Shown one piece after another: positions 31,652 through 41,016 of a stretch of DNA of 64,000 bases. The notes under the pieces are model-generated. The model worked only from the letters and a program-made list of their open reading frames with translations, did not search any database and was not told the origin of the DNA. Both the position numbers and the translations under genes were made by a program. Positions within the stretch are counted from its first letter, which is position 1. The number at the start of each line of letters is the position of its first letter. This stretch comes from Sphingosinicella sp. (GTDB lineage: Bacteria > Pseudomonadota > Alphaproteobacteria > Sphingomonadales > Sphingomonadaceae), in contig NZ_JACESP010000002.1 in assembly GCF_013911755.1 (NCBI RefSeq), positions 1 through 64,000 on the forward strand. Direction: 5' to 3'.

Positions 31652-33571
31652 ATGTGCGGCATCGCCGGATATTTCGATCAACGCGAGCATCGCACGATCC
31701 CGGAGCCGGTGCTGCGCGCCATGACCGATGTGATCGCGCACCGTGGTCCCGATGGCAGCGGCTTTTACCGCGCCCCGGGTGTGGGGCTCGGCCATCGGCG
31801 GCTCTCGATCATCGACATCGCGGGCGGCGTGCAGCCGATGCCGAGCGCGGACGGCAAGATCCAGATCACCTTCAACGGCGAAATCTATAATTTTCGCGAG
31901 GTGCGGAAGGAACTGCAGGCGCTCGGCCACACGTTCAGGCGCGACAGCGACACCGAGGTGATCATCGAGGCGTGGCGCGCATGGGGCGAGGCCTGCGTTG
32001 ACAAGCTGCGCGGCATGTTCGTTTTCGCGATCTGGGACGAGACCGCACGTACGCTGTTCCTCGCGCGGGACCGGCTCGGCGTGAAGCCGCTCTATTATGC
32101 CGATCTCGGTGATGGACGGTTCATCTTCGGATCGGAGATGAAGGTGCTGCTGATGTGGCCGGGGCTGTCCCGCGCCATCGATCCGCGCGCGATCGAGGAC
32201 TATTTCGCTTACGGCTACGTGCCAGACGACAAGTGCCTGCTCGGCGCGGTGAAGAAGCTTCCCGCCGGGCATACGCTGACGCTGCGCTGGGGCAACGCGG
32301 CGCCCGCACGCCCGCGCCGCTATTGGGACATTGCGTTCGACGGCCGCGTGAAGGGCTCGCCCGAGGCGCTGGCCGAGGAACTCACCGCGCGGATGCGCGA
32401 GGCGGTGGCGCTGCGGCTGGTCGCGGACGTGCCGGTGGGCGCGTTCCTTTCGGGCGGCGTCGATTCAAGCGCGGTCGTCGCGCTGATGGCGGGGCTGATC
32501 GATACGCCGGTCAACAGCTGCTCGATCGGCTTCGACGATCCGGCTTACGACGAGACAGGCCACGCCGAAGCGATTGCCAAGCGTTACGCGACGCACCACC
32601 GCGCGCGAACGGTCACGACTGACGATTACGGCCTCATCGACACGCTTGTGCGTGCCTTTGACGAGCCGTTTGCTGACGCCTCCGCGCTGCCGACCTACCG
32701 CGTCAGCGAACTCGCGCGCGAGACCGTGACGGTAGCGCTTTCAGGGGACGGCGCCGATGAGGCGATGGCGGGCTATCGCCGCTACCGGCTCTACATGAAC
32801 GAGGAGCGGGTGCGCGGGGCGCTTTCGCCGGGGTTGCGCCAGACCGTCTTCGGGCGGCTCGGCCGGGCCTGGCCGAAGCTCGACTGGGCGCCGCGCGTGC
32901 TGCGCGCGAAATCGACATTCGAGGCCATCGCGATGGACAGCGCCGAGGCCTATTTCCACGCCGTGAGCGTGACGCCGGACCGCATGCGCTCCCGCCTGTT
33001 CTCGGATGCGCTGAAACGTGAGATCGGCGGCTACTGGGCAGGAACGCTCTACACGGACACGATGCGGAACGCGCCCGCCGACGACATGCTCGGCCGCGCG
33101 CAGTACGCCGACATGATGATCTGGCTGCCCGGCGATATTCTCACCAAGGTGGACCGCACCAGCATGGCCGTGAGCCTGGAGGCGCGTGAGCCGCTTCTCG
33201 ACCACGAGCTCGTCGGCTGGATGGCCGGATTGCCGAGTGACTTCCGTCTGCACGGCGGAGAGGGCAAGTGGCTGCTGAAGAAGGCGATGGAGCCCTATCT
33301 GCCCAAGGACATCCTTTACCGGCGCAAGATGGGCTTTTCGGTGCCGATCGATCGCTGGTTCCGCGGCGCGCTCGCCGATCGTGTCGCCGCGCTCGCCAGC
33401 GGTTCCCATGTCGCCGGCAGCGGCTGGTTCGACATGAACTATTTTGCGGCCTGCGCCGCGGCACATCGCAGCGGCCGCGCGGATCACAGCCGGCTCTTGT
33501 GGCAGATGCTGATGCTGGAAGGTTCGCTTGCCGCGCTCACCGCCACGCCGGCGGCAGCGCTCGCAGCCTGA
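31652..33571 (+). CDS. Asparagine-synthase-like amidotransferase 1, exosortase A-associated
   Basis: A 639-residue glutamine-dependent amidotransferase of the asparagine synthetase B superfamily, in the branch linked to exosortase A. The N-terminus M-C-G-I-A-G gives the glutaminase nucleophile Cys2 after Met removal; R-G-P-D-G and F-N-G-E-I-Y-N complete that domain. The synthetase domain carries the PP-loop F-L-S-G-G-V-D-S-S (about residues 266-274). It is probably not making asparagine: in this context it would amidate a uronic acid or similar carboxyl group of the polysaccharide (inference). It starts 3 bases after xrtA and is the last gene of the operon, converging with the small gene at 33576. 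Confidence 0.92.
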   Translation: MCGIAGYFDQREHRTIPEPVLRAMTDVIAHRGPDGSGFYRAPGVGLGHRRLSIIDIAGGVQPMPSADGKIQITFNGEIYNFREVRKELQALGHTFRRDSDTEVIIEAWRAWGEACVDKLRGMFVFAIWDETARTLFLARDRLGVKPLYYADLGDGRFIFGSEMKVLLMWPGLSRAIDPRAIEDYFAYGYVPDDKCLLGAVKKLPAGHTLTLRWGNAAPARPRRYWDIAFDGRVKGSPEALAEELTARMREAVALRLVADVPVGAFLSGGVDSSAVVALMAGLIDTPVNSCSIGFDDPAYDETGHAEAIAKRYATHHRARTVTTDDYGLIDTLVRAFDEPFADASALPTYRVSELARETVTVALSGDGADEAMAGYRRYRLYMNEERVRGALSPGLRQTVFGRLGRAWPKLDWAPRVLRAKSTFEAIAMDSAEAYFHAVSVTPDRMRSRLFSDALKREIGGYWAGTLYTDTMRNAPADDMLGRAQYADMMIWLPGDILTKVDRTSMAVSLEAREPLLDHELVGWMAGLPSDFRLHGGEGKWLLKKAMEPYLPKDILYRRKMGFSVPIDRWFRGALADRVAALASGSHVAGSGWFDMNYFAACAAAHRSGRADHSRLLWQMLMLEGSLAALTATPAAALAA

Positions 33572-33575
33572 TGGT

Positions 33576-33938
33576 TTACTGAGCCGGCGCTGCGGGTACG
33601 TCGGCCGAAGCTTCGACAGTCTCGGCTTCCGCAGGCTGTGTAGCCGCTTCCGGTGCCGTGCCGCTCTTCGCCGAAGCGACCGCGCTTGAATGCGCGCGCG
33701 CGATATCGGCGGCTGCATCGGTCTGGCGGACCTTCACGGTCTTCAGCATCGGGGCCGGGCGCGTCTGATCCCGCTCCGACATCAGAGGGGTCATCGTGCT
33801 GGCATAGATCGAGCTGTCACGCAGCGCGTGATAGGTGAGCAGAAGCCCGATTCCGGCAAAGAGAATGACTCCGGCGAGCCAGAGCAGAATCGTGTTACGC
33901 GCGGCTGTGTGCCGTTCCGTGCGGACGTGTGACGCCAT
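33576..33938 (-). CDS. Small single-pass membrane protein, unknown
   Basis: A 120-residue protein with a basic N-terminus (A-S-H-V-R-T-E-R-H-T), one membrane helix at about residues 18-38 (L-L-W-L-A-G-V-I-L-F-A-G-I-G-L-L-L) and an Ala/Thr/Glu-rich, low-complexity tail that would lie outside the cytoplasm. It is not a PEP-CTERM protein: there is no P-E-P plus C-terminal helix and Arg. ATG 33938 has AAGGGTTG upstream; a GTG at 33998 would add 20 residues. It ends 4 bases from the convergent amidotransferase gene, so the locus is very tightly packed here. No homologue is recognised. Confidence 0.55.
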   Translation of the reverse strand: MASHVRTERHTAARNTILLWLAGVILFAGIGLLLTYHALRDSSIYASTMTPLMSERDQTRPAPMLKTVKVRQTDAAADIARAHSSAVASAKSGTAPEAATQPAEAETVEASADVPAAPAQ

Positions 33939-34169
33939 TTTCAACCCTTCATCCGGCGGCTGCCATGGCTCCGTTTTCGAAGCTGCGACAGGCGCCACCG
34001 GTTTCTTTCCCTAAGACTTAGGACTTGAGAGTTTGTTACTCTTCAATTTCTGGCGGAACAAATGCATGGACTGTGCCAAAATGGGAAAAATGCGTATTTC
34101 AAGGGTGTTACGTCAGAGCTCGTGACAGAACCGGAATAAAGCGTGCGAAAACGTAAAGGATTTCGACAC

Positions 34170-34910
34170 TTACCCGTAATGAGCGGCAGCGAAAAAAAGA
34201 CCATCGGGTGGGGCGTTGAGCCCAAGCGCCGTGCGATCTGCCGCGTCGAGGGCATGGCGAAGATCGTCCGCGCTCCAGCTGCCGTCGCCGATCAGTTTCA
34301 GGCAGCCGACCATCGAGCGAACCTGATGATGGAGGAACGAGCGGGCGGCGGCGTGAATCGCAATTCGGTCGCCGCTTCGAACGACCTCAAGGCGATCGAG
34401 TGTCTTCACCGGGCTCGTGGACTGACAGTGCACTGAACGGAAGGTCGTGAAGTCGTGGCGCCCGACGAGGATTTGCGCGGCCTCATGCATCGCGTCTGCA
34501 TCGAGCGGGCGCGCGACGTGCCACGCAAGGCCGGACTGCCACGTGAGCGGCGCGCGGCGGTTTATGATGTCGTAGCGGTAGCGGCGGCCCGTGCAGTCGA
34601 AACGGGCGTGGAAATCGGGCGCGGCGGGTTCGCAGGCTACGACCGCGACCGGGGCAGGGCGGAGGTGCGCGTTCAGCGCCTCCTGCAGCCGGAACGCGGC
34701 GAGTGGCTTGCCGATGTCGACATGCGCGACCTGGCCTTCGGCGTGGACGCCCGCGTCGGTGCGGCCGCAGCCGTAGACGATGGTTTCCGCCTGTGTCACG
34801 GCGAAGACCGCCTGCTCCAGCGTCTGCTGCACGCTGGGGCCATTGTCCTGACGCTGCCAGCCCACGAAGGGTCGGCCGTCGTATTCGATGGTCAGCTTGA
34901 AACGCTGCAT
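34170..34910 (-). CDS. truA: tRNA pseudouridine synthase A
   Basis: A 246-residue TruA enzyme that converts uridines 38-40 of the tRNA anticodon stem to pseudouridine. The catalytic Asp lies in G-R-T-D-A-G-V-H-A near residue 52. Other family marks: [12 protein letters not shown] start, R-R-Y-R-Y near residue 110, and [11 protein letters not shown] near 205. Its ATG overlaps the last base of the fmt stop codon (TGATG), so it is co-translated with fmt, a common pairing in Alphaproteobacteria. Length is typical. Confidence 0.96.
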   Translation of the reverse strand: MQRFKLTIEYDGRPFVGWQRQDNGPSVQQTLEQAVFAVTQAETIVYGCGRTDAGVHAEGQVAHVDIGKPLAAFRLQEALNAHLRPAPVAVVACEPAAPDFHARFDCTGRRYRYDIINRRAPLTWQSGLAWHVARPLDADAMHEAAQILVGRHDFTTFRSVHCQSTSPVKTLDRLEVVRSGDRIAIHAAARSFLHHQVRSMVGCLKLIGDGSWSADDLRHALDAADRTALGLNAPPDGLFFAAAHYG

Positions 34911-35812
34911 CAGCCGAGCCGTGTGCCCGCCGGAACCGGGAATCCGCGCAGCACCTCGGCGACGTCCATCGCGCGCTTGCCGGGGCGCTGAACGAGCGTG
35001 GGGCGGATCGCGCCGGTGCCGCAGGCGATGGTGAGCTGGTCGTCGATGGTGACGCCGGGTTCGCCGCTGGCATCCGTCACATCGCAGGCGAGGATGCGCA
35101 GGCGTTCCTGCCCAAGCAGCGTGAAGGCGCCGGGGGCGGGGTTGAAGGCGCGGACGGCGCGTTCGACCTCGATGGCGCTCTGGGTGAAATCGAGCGCGGA
35201 TTCGGCCTTGTCGACCTTGTGCGCGTAGGTGACGCCTTCGGCGGGCTGGGCCTTGGCAACCAGCGTATCGCGGGAGAGCGCTTCAACGATCAGCTTCGCG
35301 CCCATCGCGGCCAGTTCGTCGGTCAGCGCTCCGGCGGTCTTGGCGTCCACGGGCGTTTCTGCGGTGAGCAGCATCGGGCCGGTATCGAGGCCGCGTTCCA
35401 TCTGCATGATGGTGACGCCCGTCACCGCATCCCCAGCAAGGATCGCGCGCTGGATCGGCGCGGCGCCGCGCCAGCGCGGAAGAAGCGACGCATGGATGTT
35501 GAGGCACCCACGACGCGGCGCATCCAGAATCGCTTGCGGCAGGATGAGCCCGTACGCCGCGACCACGGCAACATCCGCGCCGAGCGCCGCGAAGGCCTCC
35601 CGATCCGCCTCGTCCTTGAAGTTCACCGGAAAGCGCACGGGCAGCCCCAGCCGCTCCGCCGCCTGCTGCACCACCGACGCCTGCGGCTGCTTGCCGCGCT
35701 GCGCGGGGCGCGGCGGCTGCGTGTAGACGGCGGCGACATCGTGCCCCGCAGCAACAAGCGCCTCGAGCGCCGGCACCGCGAAGGCCGGGGTTCCCATGAA
35801 GACAATCCGCAT
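34910..35812 (-). CDS. fmt: Methionyl-tRNA formyltransferase
   Basis: A 300-residue enzyme that formylates initiator Met-tRNA with 10-formyltetrahydrofolate. The N-terminus [14 protein letters not shown] is canonical and fixes the start at 35812. The active site [16 protein letters not shown] carries the conserved Asn and His, with the Asp in D-T-G-P-M. The C-terminal OB-fold domain follows. It lies with truA in one unit; the peptide deformylase that removes the formyl group is encoded on the opposite strand at 36547. This is a functional cluster with recR between. Confidence 0.97.
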   Translation of the reverse strand: MRIVFMGTPAFAVPALEALVAAGHDVAAVYTQPPRPAQRGKQPQASVVQQAAERLGLPVRFPVNFKDEADREAFAALGADVAVVAAYGLILPQAILDAPRRGCLNIHASLLPRWRGAAPIQRAILAGDAVTGVTIMQMERGLDTGPMLLTAETPVDAKTAGALTDELAAMGAKLIVEALSRDTLVAKAQPAEGVTYAHKVDKAESALDFTQSAIEVERAVRAFNPAPGAFTLLGQERLRILACDVTDASGEPGVTIDDQLTIACGTGAIRPTLVQRPGKRAMDVAEVLRGFPVPAGTRLG

Positions 35813-35880
35813 CCCCGATCCGCTAGCCGCCGCGCGGGGCACTTGCAAGACGCCCGCGCACGCCGATAGATGGGCACCGT

Positions 35881-36477
35881 ATGTCGTCCCCCGAAATCGA
35901 CGCGCTCAGCCAAGCGCTCTCCCGGCTTCCCGGTCTCGGCCCCCGCTCGGCCCGCCGCGCGGTGCTGCACCTGCTGAAACGCCGCGAAATCGCGCTGAAA
36001 CCGCTGATCGCGGCGCTGCAATCGGTGGAGGAAAACCTCGCCACCTGCGCCATCTGCGGCAATGTGGACACGGCGAACCCCTGCGGCGTTTGCACCGATC
36101 CGCGCCGCGACGCGAAGCTGCTGTGCGTGGTGGAGGAAGTGGCGGACCTGTGGGCGATGGACCGCGCGCGGCTGTTTCCGGGCCGCTTTCACGTACTCGG
36201 TGGGCGTCTCTCCGCGCTCGAAGGCGTCGGGCCGGGCGACCTCAGCATCGCGCCGCTGATGGCGCGCGTGAACGCGGGCGGCATCGAGGAGGTCGTGCTC
36301 GCGATGAACGCCACGATGGAAGGCGCGACGACGATGCACTACCTCGCCGAGCGGCTGGCGGACTGCGGCGTTTCGGTGACGCAGCTCGCGCACGGCGTGC
36401 CGGTGGGCGGGGAGCTGGACTATCTCGACGAAGGCACGATCGCGCAGGCGCTGCGCGCGCGGCGGCCGATCGGGTAG
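35881..36477 (+). CDS. recR: Recombination mediator protein RecR
   Basis: A 198-residue RecR, which with RecO and RecF loads RecA on gapped DNA. It has an N-terminal HhH segment ([14 protein letters not shown]), a four-cysteine zinc finger (C-A-I-C-G and C-G-V-C-T-D), then a Toprim domain ([10 protein letters not shown]). The start at 35881 is divergent from fmt with only 68 bases between. No YbaB/EbfC gene is next to it, although that is common elsewhere. Length is typical. Confidence 0.96.
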   Translation: MSSPEIDALSQALSRLPGLGPRSARRAVLHLLKRREIALKPLIAALQSVEENLATCAICGNVDTANPCGVCTDPRRDAKLLCVVEEVADLWAMDRARLFPGRFHVLGGRLSALEGVGPGDLSIAPLMARVNAGGIEEVVLAMNATMEGATTMHYLAERLADCGVSVTQLAHGVPVGGELDYLDEGTIAQALRARRPIG

Positions 36478-36546
36478 CGCACCCCGCGCCCGCGTGTGAC
36501 ACTCCGGCATCTTGACCCCGCGCACCCGCATACCTAGCTAGCATTC

Positions 36547-37092
36547 ATGGCCATTCTACCCATTCTCGAGGCGCCGGACGCGCGGCTGCGGCAGATTTCC
36601 GAGCCCGTGGAGCGCGTGGACGACGACCTCCGCCGCCTGATGGACGACATGCTGGAGACGATGTACGAAGCGCCCGGCATCGGCCTTGCCGCCATTCAGG
36701 TGGGCGTGGCGAAGCGCGTGCTGGTGATCGACCTGCAGGAACCGGCCGAGGGCGCGGAAGACGTGCCGGCGAACCGCGTGAAAAAGCCGCTCTATTTCGT
36801 GAACCCGGAAATCACGTGGGAATCCGAGGAGCTGGCGACCTATAACGAGGGCTGCCTTTCGGTGCCCGAGCAATATGCGGACGTAGACCGCCCCGCGCGC
36901 ATCCGCGCCACGTGGCTGGATTATGAAGGCAAGGCGCATGACGAAGAAATCGACGGCCTGCTCGCCACCTGCCTGCAGCACGAAATGGACCACCTCGAAG
37001 GCATCCTCTTCGTGGACCATCTTTCCAAGCTGAAGCGCGACATGCTCCTGAAAAAGCTTGCGAAGCTCCGCAAGGGTGCGAAGGCCGCCTGA
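36547..37092 (+). CDS. def: Peptide deformylase
   Basis: A 181-residue metalloenzyme that removes the N-formyl group from new proteins. All three motifs are intact: G-I-G-L-A-A-I-Q-V (motif 1), E-G-C-L-S-V-P with the metal-binding Cys (motif 2), and Q-H-E-M-D-H-L-E-G with the two metal-binding His and catalytic Glu (motif 3). It lies between recR and a DUF983 gene; the def stop and next ATG share one base (TGATG), so the two are coupled. Ordinary length and sequence. Confidence 0.97.
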   Translation: MAILPILEAPDARLRQISEPVERVDDDLRRLMDDMLETMYEAPGIGLAAIQVGVAKRVLVIDLQEPAEGAEDVPANRVKKPLYFVNPEITWESEELATYNEGCLSVPEQYADVDRPARIRATWLDYEGKAHDEEIDGLLATCLQHEMDHLEGILFVDHLSKLKRDMLLKKLAKLRKGAKAA

Positions 37093-37487
37093 TGACCATT
37101 GAAACCGCTGAAGACGCAAACCGGAGCTTCCGGACCTTCCTGCCGCGCGCGCTCGCGGGCAAATGCCCGGCCTGTGGCGAGGCGAAACTGTTCCGCAGCT
37201 TCCTGAAACCCGTGGACGACTGCCCCAAATGCGGCGTGGCATGGCACCACCACCAGGCCGATGACTTCCCGCCTTACATCGTCATCCTCCTGCTCGGCCA
37301 CATCCTCGTGCCGACGATGTACGAGGTGAACGCGGCGTTTGACGTGCCCTACGAATGGCAGATCCCGATCTGGATCACCCTCACCGCCGTGCTCGCGCTC
37401 GCGATGCTGCAACCCGTGAAGGGCGCGGTGATCGGGTATCAATGGGCCAAGCGGCTGCACGGGTTTGGGGATGAGGTGGCGGAGTAG
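37092..37487 (+). CDS. DUF983 membrane protein
   Basis: A 131-residue inner-membrane protein with an N-terminal zinc-ribbon-like segment (K-C-P-A-C-G-E near residue 24 and D-C-P-K-C-G-V near 43) and two membrane helices (about 61-80 and 92-112). This is the DUF983 layout, common in Alphaproteobacteria and often near cytochrome oxidase assembly genes, though not here. Function unknown. It is translationally coupled to def by a one-base overlap. Confidence 0.9.
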   Translation: MTIETAEDANRSFRTFLPRALAGKCPACGEAKLFRSFLKPVDDCPKCGVAWHHHQADDFPPYIVILLLGHILVPTMYEVNAAFDVPYEWQIPIWITLTAVLALAMLQPVKGAVIGYQWAKRLHGFGDEVAE

Positions 37488-37502
37488 AGGACGGCTGTCC
37501 CG

Positions 37503-38171
37503 TCAAAGCCTGAAACAACGTTTGCGATTTTCAGCTACGACGAGGAATGACGCTGTGCCATCACCAGACGACAATAGGGCAACGGGCTCCATAAAAGTGA
37601 AGCCGTAGCGACCGCGTGAAATCCTCGCTTTTAGGCAACTGTCCCCACTGGTGAGCCTTTTTGCGAAGGCCTGCGTCGTGGAGACGGAAATGTGAGCGCC
37701 GCGTTCCGTCGACAATCGGAGTTCCGGAAAGATACGGGACTCTCTGCGCCCCCCATACCCCGGCCGTGAGATGTTCTCGACAAAGTAAGTGGCCTGCTTC
37801 TCCGTGCGCCGGTTGTTGAGATCGTGCAGGTAGCCAAACTGGTGCGCCAGAAAGAGGCTGAAGCTGAAGACGATTATTGCCCAGACGAACGCCTGACGGC
37901 GCCGCGAACGAAGAAGAAACAGCGTGCTGAGCGCCGCAAACAGCGGAAACTTGAGCGTCGCGACCTTCATTGGCGGGGCAACGACCATAGGCGATCCTGA
38001 GACAACCCAAATCAGGCTGGAGGCGGCGAACATCAAACCGCTCGCCACAAGCACCAGCACGACTGGCCCGACAAAGCGTGATGGCAGGGCTGGCACCAAT
38101 GCTGGTTTCGGCCTGTAATCAATGTCACCCGTCCAGCGGCGACTGTCGATCGGCCCAGGTCCTTTGCTCAT
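37503..38171 (-). CDS. Hypothetical membrane protein
   Basis: A 222-residue protein with a Pro-rich N-terminal tail, helices at about 35-60 and 70-90 plus a third near 95-115, then a soluble C-terminal part of about 100 residues. The region is less GC-rich and uses more A/T-ending codons than its neighbours, which may mean horizontal acquisition. ATG 38171 is preferred; a TTG at 38195 is possible. I recognise no domain. It lies alone, converging on the DUF983 gene with a 15-base gap. Confidence 0.55.
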   Translation of the reverse strand: MSKGPGPIDSRRWTGDIDYRPKPALVPALPSRFVGPVVLVLVASGLMFAASSLIWVVSGSPMVVAPPMKVATLKFPLFAALSTLFLLRSRRRQAFVWAIIVFSFSLFLAHQFGYLHDLNNRRTEKQATYFVENISRPGYGGRRESRIFPELRLSTERGAHISVSTTQAFAKRLTSGDSCLKARISRGRYGFTFMEPVALLSSGDGTASFLVVAENRKRCFRL

Positions 38172-38280
38172 TTCGCCAACATGGGCGCCGGACAATTAAG
38201 ATGATGCTTAAAGTGGCTGAGCGCACGCCCCCGCACCCTCTCCAACTTCGCCTAGCCGGCTCGCCAGCAAGGCTTTGTAT

Positions 38281-38303
38281 CCTCTCCCTTTAAGGGCGAG
38301 GAG
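38281..38303 (-). terminator. Hairpin downstream of the CocE/NonD gene
   Basis: CCTC-T-CCCT and AGGG-C-GAGG can pair around a TTA loop, with one internal mismatch. It lies 27 bases past the stop of the leftward gene ending at 38330. It could serve as a terminator or be one of the short palindromic repeats scattered in such genomes; there is no long T run. Confidence 0.4.
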
Positions 38304-38329
38304 ATGGAGCTGGCGGGCGTCGGGTGGGC

Positions 38330-40255
38330 TTATTCCACCACCGGCAGTTCGATGCGGCTGGGGTACTGCGCTGACGTATAAATCCGCTGCGTGGCCTTTT
38401 TGTAGTCCTCAGGCTTCGCGAAGAAGATGTTGGGCACGTAAGTCTGCGGGTTGCGGTCGTAGAGGGGGAACCAGCTGGACTGGATCTGCACCATGATGCG
38501 GTGGCCCTTCAGGAACCTGTGGCTGACGTCCGGCAGCTTGATTTCGTAGGAGACGACCTTGTTCGCCGGGATTGCGCTCGGCTTCGTCGGGTCGTCGCGG
38601 TAGCGGCCGCGCAGGATGTCCATCGAGACGGCGAGTTCGTACCCGCCCATTTCCGGCGCGGGGGCGTATTCGGCCGGGTAGACGTCGATGAGCTTCACCA
38701 CCCAGTCGCTGTCCGTGCCGCTCGTGGAGGCGAAGAATTTCGCGATCGGCTGGCCGGCGAGGCGCACGTCTTCGGTGAGCACCTCGCTGACGAAGGTGAC
38801 AACGTCGGGCCGCGCCTCGGCGAAGCGCTGGTCGTCCACCAGCCAGCGGCCCCATGAGGTGTTGGGGTTGTACGTGGAGAGGATCGGCCGCTCGCGGTAT
38901 GTCACCGGGCGCGCGGGATCTGAGACATATTCGGCGAAGGCGGCGCGCACGGTGGGCGCCTTCCAGCCGAGCGCGCCGTCTGCCTGCAAATAGATCGGCT
39001 TCGACTGCGACGGGCAGCCGCTCGCGCAGGACATCGGCCAGCGATCGTAGCGGTGCCAGACGTTGGCGCCGGTTTCGAACGCAGTGACGGGCGCGAGATC
39101 GGCCTTCGGCGCGTCGGACTTCAGGTGCGCGTCGAAGAAGGGGATCAGCACCTCGCTGCGGTACCAGGCCGAGGTGTTGCTGCCGAAATCGATGGCGCCG
39201 AGCTTCGTGCCGCTCGGCATGTTGCTCTGGCCGTGCTGCCACGGGCCGATGATCATGTAATTCCGGGCATTGCCCGCGTCCTTCGGCTCCATCGCCTTGT
39301 AGACGGCGGGGGCGCCGTAGATGTCTTCCTGATCCCACAGGCTGTGCACGTGGAGCGTGGGGACCTTGAGCGGTTCCTTGGCGAGGATCCTGTCGAGCGC
39401 CTGCCCCTGCCAGTAGGCGTCGTAGGCCGGGTGCGCGGCGACCTTCTTGAAGACGGGAAACTCCTCGATGCCGAGCTTTTTCGCCATGTCGCTCGCCGAA
39501 CCCGCGCTCAGCCAGCTTTCATACGTGTCGTAGCGATCGAACTGGAGGCCGTACTTCGAGGACTTGTCGGCGGTCATCCGGTAGACCCAGTCGAGGAAGC
39601 TCTGGCGGTAGGCGCCGTTGTGGAACCAGTCGTCGCCGATCCAGCCGTCGACGAGCGGATTGATCGGAACCGCGGCTCCCAGCGCGGGGTGCGGGTTCAC
39701 AAGGCTCATCAGCGTGGTGAAGCCGCCGTAGCTGACGCCGATCGTGCCGACCTTGCCGTTCGTCTCGGGCACGTTCTTCACCAGCCATTCGATGCTGTCC
39801 CAGGTGTCGGTCGAATGATCGGTGTCCGCGGGGTTGAGCGGGCCGACGAGCGGCCGGGCGACGACATAGTCGCCTTCGGAGCGATAACGCCCGCGCACGT
39901 CCTGCACCGCGATGATGTAGCCGGCGTCCGCAAGCTCCGCATAGGTGACGGGAAGCGCCAGCTTGTAGGTGTTGGAGGCAAGGCCGGTGATCGCGCGGTC
40001 CGCCGAATAAGGCGTGCGCGAGAAGATGATCGGAGCGTCCTTCGCGCCATTCGGGATAACGAGGTTCACGTGCAGCTTCACGCCATCGCGCATCGGGATC
40101 TGGACCTCGCGGATCGTGAAGTCCTTGTGGGCGTCCGACGGCTTGAAATCGGCGGGAATGTCACTCTTTGGCAGGGGCTCGGCGGCGGCGGACGGAAGCG
40201 CGGTGGCGGCGAGCGTGGTCGCGAGCAGGGCGGCAAGGCAGCGGCGTGCGAGCAT
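38330..40255 (-). CDS. Exported CocE/NonD family hydrolase
   Basis: A 641-residue periplasmic hydrolase of the CocE/NonD type, related to cocaine esterase and alpha-amino-acid ester hydrolases (X-Pro dipeptidyl-peptidase fold). The signal peptide covers about 1-24 (ending S-A-A-A-E). The catalytic Ser is in G-V-S-Y-G-G, the domain entry is M-R-D-G-V-K-L, and the C-terminal jelly-roll domain has the typical K-G-H-R-I-M-V-Q-I-Q-S-S-W-F-P segment. ATG 40255 begins the signal peptide; the upstream frame is non-coding. The substrate is probably an ester or amide of an amino acid or peptide. It is a stand-alone gene. Confidence 0.9.
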   Translation of the reverse strand: MLARRCLAALLATTLAATALPSAAAEPLPKSDIPADFKPSDAHKDFTIREVQIPMRDGVKLHVNLVIPNGAKDAPIIFSRTPYSADRAITGLASNTYKLALPVTYAELADAGYIIAVQDVRGRYRSEGDYVVARPLVGPLNPADTDHSTDTWDSIEWLVKNVPETNGKVGTIGVSYGGFTTLMSLVNPHPALGAAVPINPLVDGWIGDDWFHNGAYRQSFLDWVYRMTADKSSKYGLQFDRYDTYESWLSAGSASDMAKKLGIEEFPVFKKVAAHPAYDAYWQGQALDRILAKEPLKVPTLHVHSLWDQEDIYGAPAVYKAMEPKDAGNARNYMIIGPWQHGQSNMPSGTKLGAIDFGSNTSAWYRSEVLIPFFDAHLKSDAPKADLAPVTAFETGANVWHRYDRWPMSCASGCPSQSKPIYLQADGALGWKAPTVRAAFAEYVSDPARPVTYRERPILSTYNPNTSWGRWLVDDQRFAEARPDVVTFVSEVLTEDVRLAGQPIAKFFASTSGTDSDWVVKLIDVYPAEYAPAPEMGGYELAVSMDILRGRYRDDPTKPSAIPANKVVSYEIKLPDVSHRFLKGHRIMVQIQSSWFPLYDRNPQTYVPNIFFAKPEDYKKATQRIYTSAQYPSRIELPVVE

Positions 40256-40343
40256 GTGAATCCCCCTATGGTCTTGGCGCAACCATAAAGCCGATTCCTC
40301 ATCGGGCAAGTTATTCTCTGTTTGGAAAATATGAGCCTGGGAT

Positions 40344-41015
40344 TCAGGCGGTGAAGAGCGACACGATCTCCGCCGCAGCCGTTTCGGCGGTTTTCAGCGT
40401 GGCCGGGTCTTCGCCGGGGAAGGCCTTCGCACGCATCGCGGTGGCGGTGCCGCCGGGATTGTAGATGTGCGTCTTGATCCTGCTGATCGCGGCAACTTCG
40501 AGGCCGTAGGTTTGAACGAGGTTCGCAAGCGCGGCCTTGCTGGCGGCGTAGGCGCCCCAATAGGCGCGGGGCGTTGACGCAACGCCGGATGTCACCGCGA
40601 CGACGTGGGCGTCCTTGCTGGCGCGGAGCAGGGGATCGAAGGCACGGATCAGGCGGTAGTTCGCCGTGACGTTCGTCTTGAACAGCTTCTCGAAGTCCTT
40701 CGGCTCCATATGGCTGACGGGCATGAGATCGCCGAGGATGGCCGCGTTCAGCACCAGCGCGTCGAGCCGCTGCCAGCGCCCGCCGACCGCCTGCGCGAGC
40801 CGATCGATCGCATCACCGTCGGTGATGTCGAAGGGCGCTATCGTGGCGGTGCCGCCCGCCTCGTGGATTGCGGTTTCGGTTGCTTCGAGCCCGCCTTCGG
40901 TGCGCGCTGTGAGGAGCACGTGATAGCCTGCGGCGGCAAGCGCCTTCGCCGTCGCCGCGCCGATGCCGCGGCTGGCGCCCGTGACGAGCGCGACGGGTTT
41001 TTCGATATCGGTCAT
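40344..41015 (-). CDS. Short-chain dehydrogenase/reductase
   Basis: A 223-residue classical SDR with NAD(P)-binding T-G-A-S-R-G-I-G (residues 13-20), N-A-A-I-L-G and the active-site Ser/Tyr/Lys, seen as V-T-S-G and Y-A-A-S-K. Arg at T-A-R after beta-2 suggests a preference for NADP. It starts 1 base after the purF stop, so it is transcribed with purF; an SDR in this position is common in sphingomonads. The substrate cannot be assigned. Confidence 0.9.
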   Translation of the reverse strand: MTDIEKPVALVTGASRGIGAATAKALAAAGYHVLLTARTEGGLEATETAIHEAGGTATIAPFDITDGDAIDRLAQAVGGRWQRLDALVLNAAILGDLMPVSHMEPKDFEKLFKTNVTANYRLIRAFDPLLRASKDAHVVAVTSGVASTPRAYWGAYAASKAALANLVQTYGLEVAAISRIKTHIYNPGGTATAMRAKAFPGEDPATLKTAETAAAEIVSLFTA

Positions 41016-41016
41016 G

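Noticed and set aside
30416-32272. Long antisense open frame across xrtA and the amidotransferase gene
   Set aside because: Mirrors two well-identified genes; the protein would be low complexity and basic with no homology pattern.
33576-33938. Candidate PEP-CTERM substrate next to the exosortase operon
   Set aside because: The protein has its membrane helix at the N-terminus and no C-terminal PEP motif, helix and Arg cluster.
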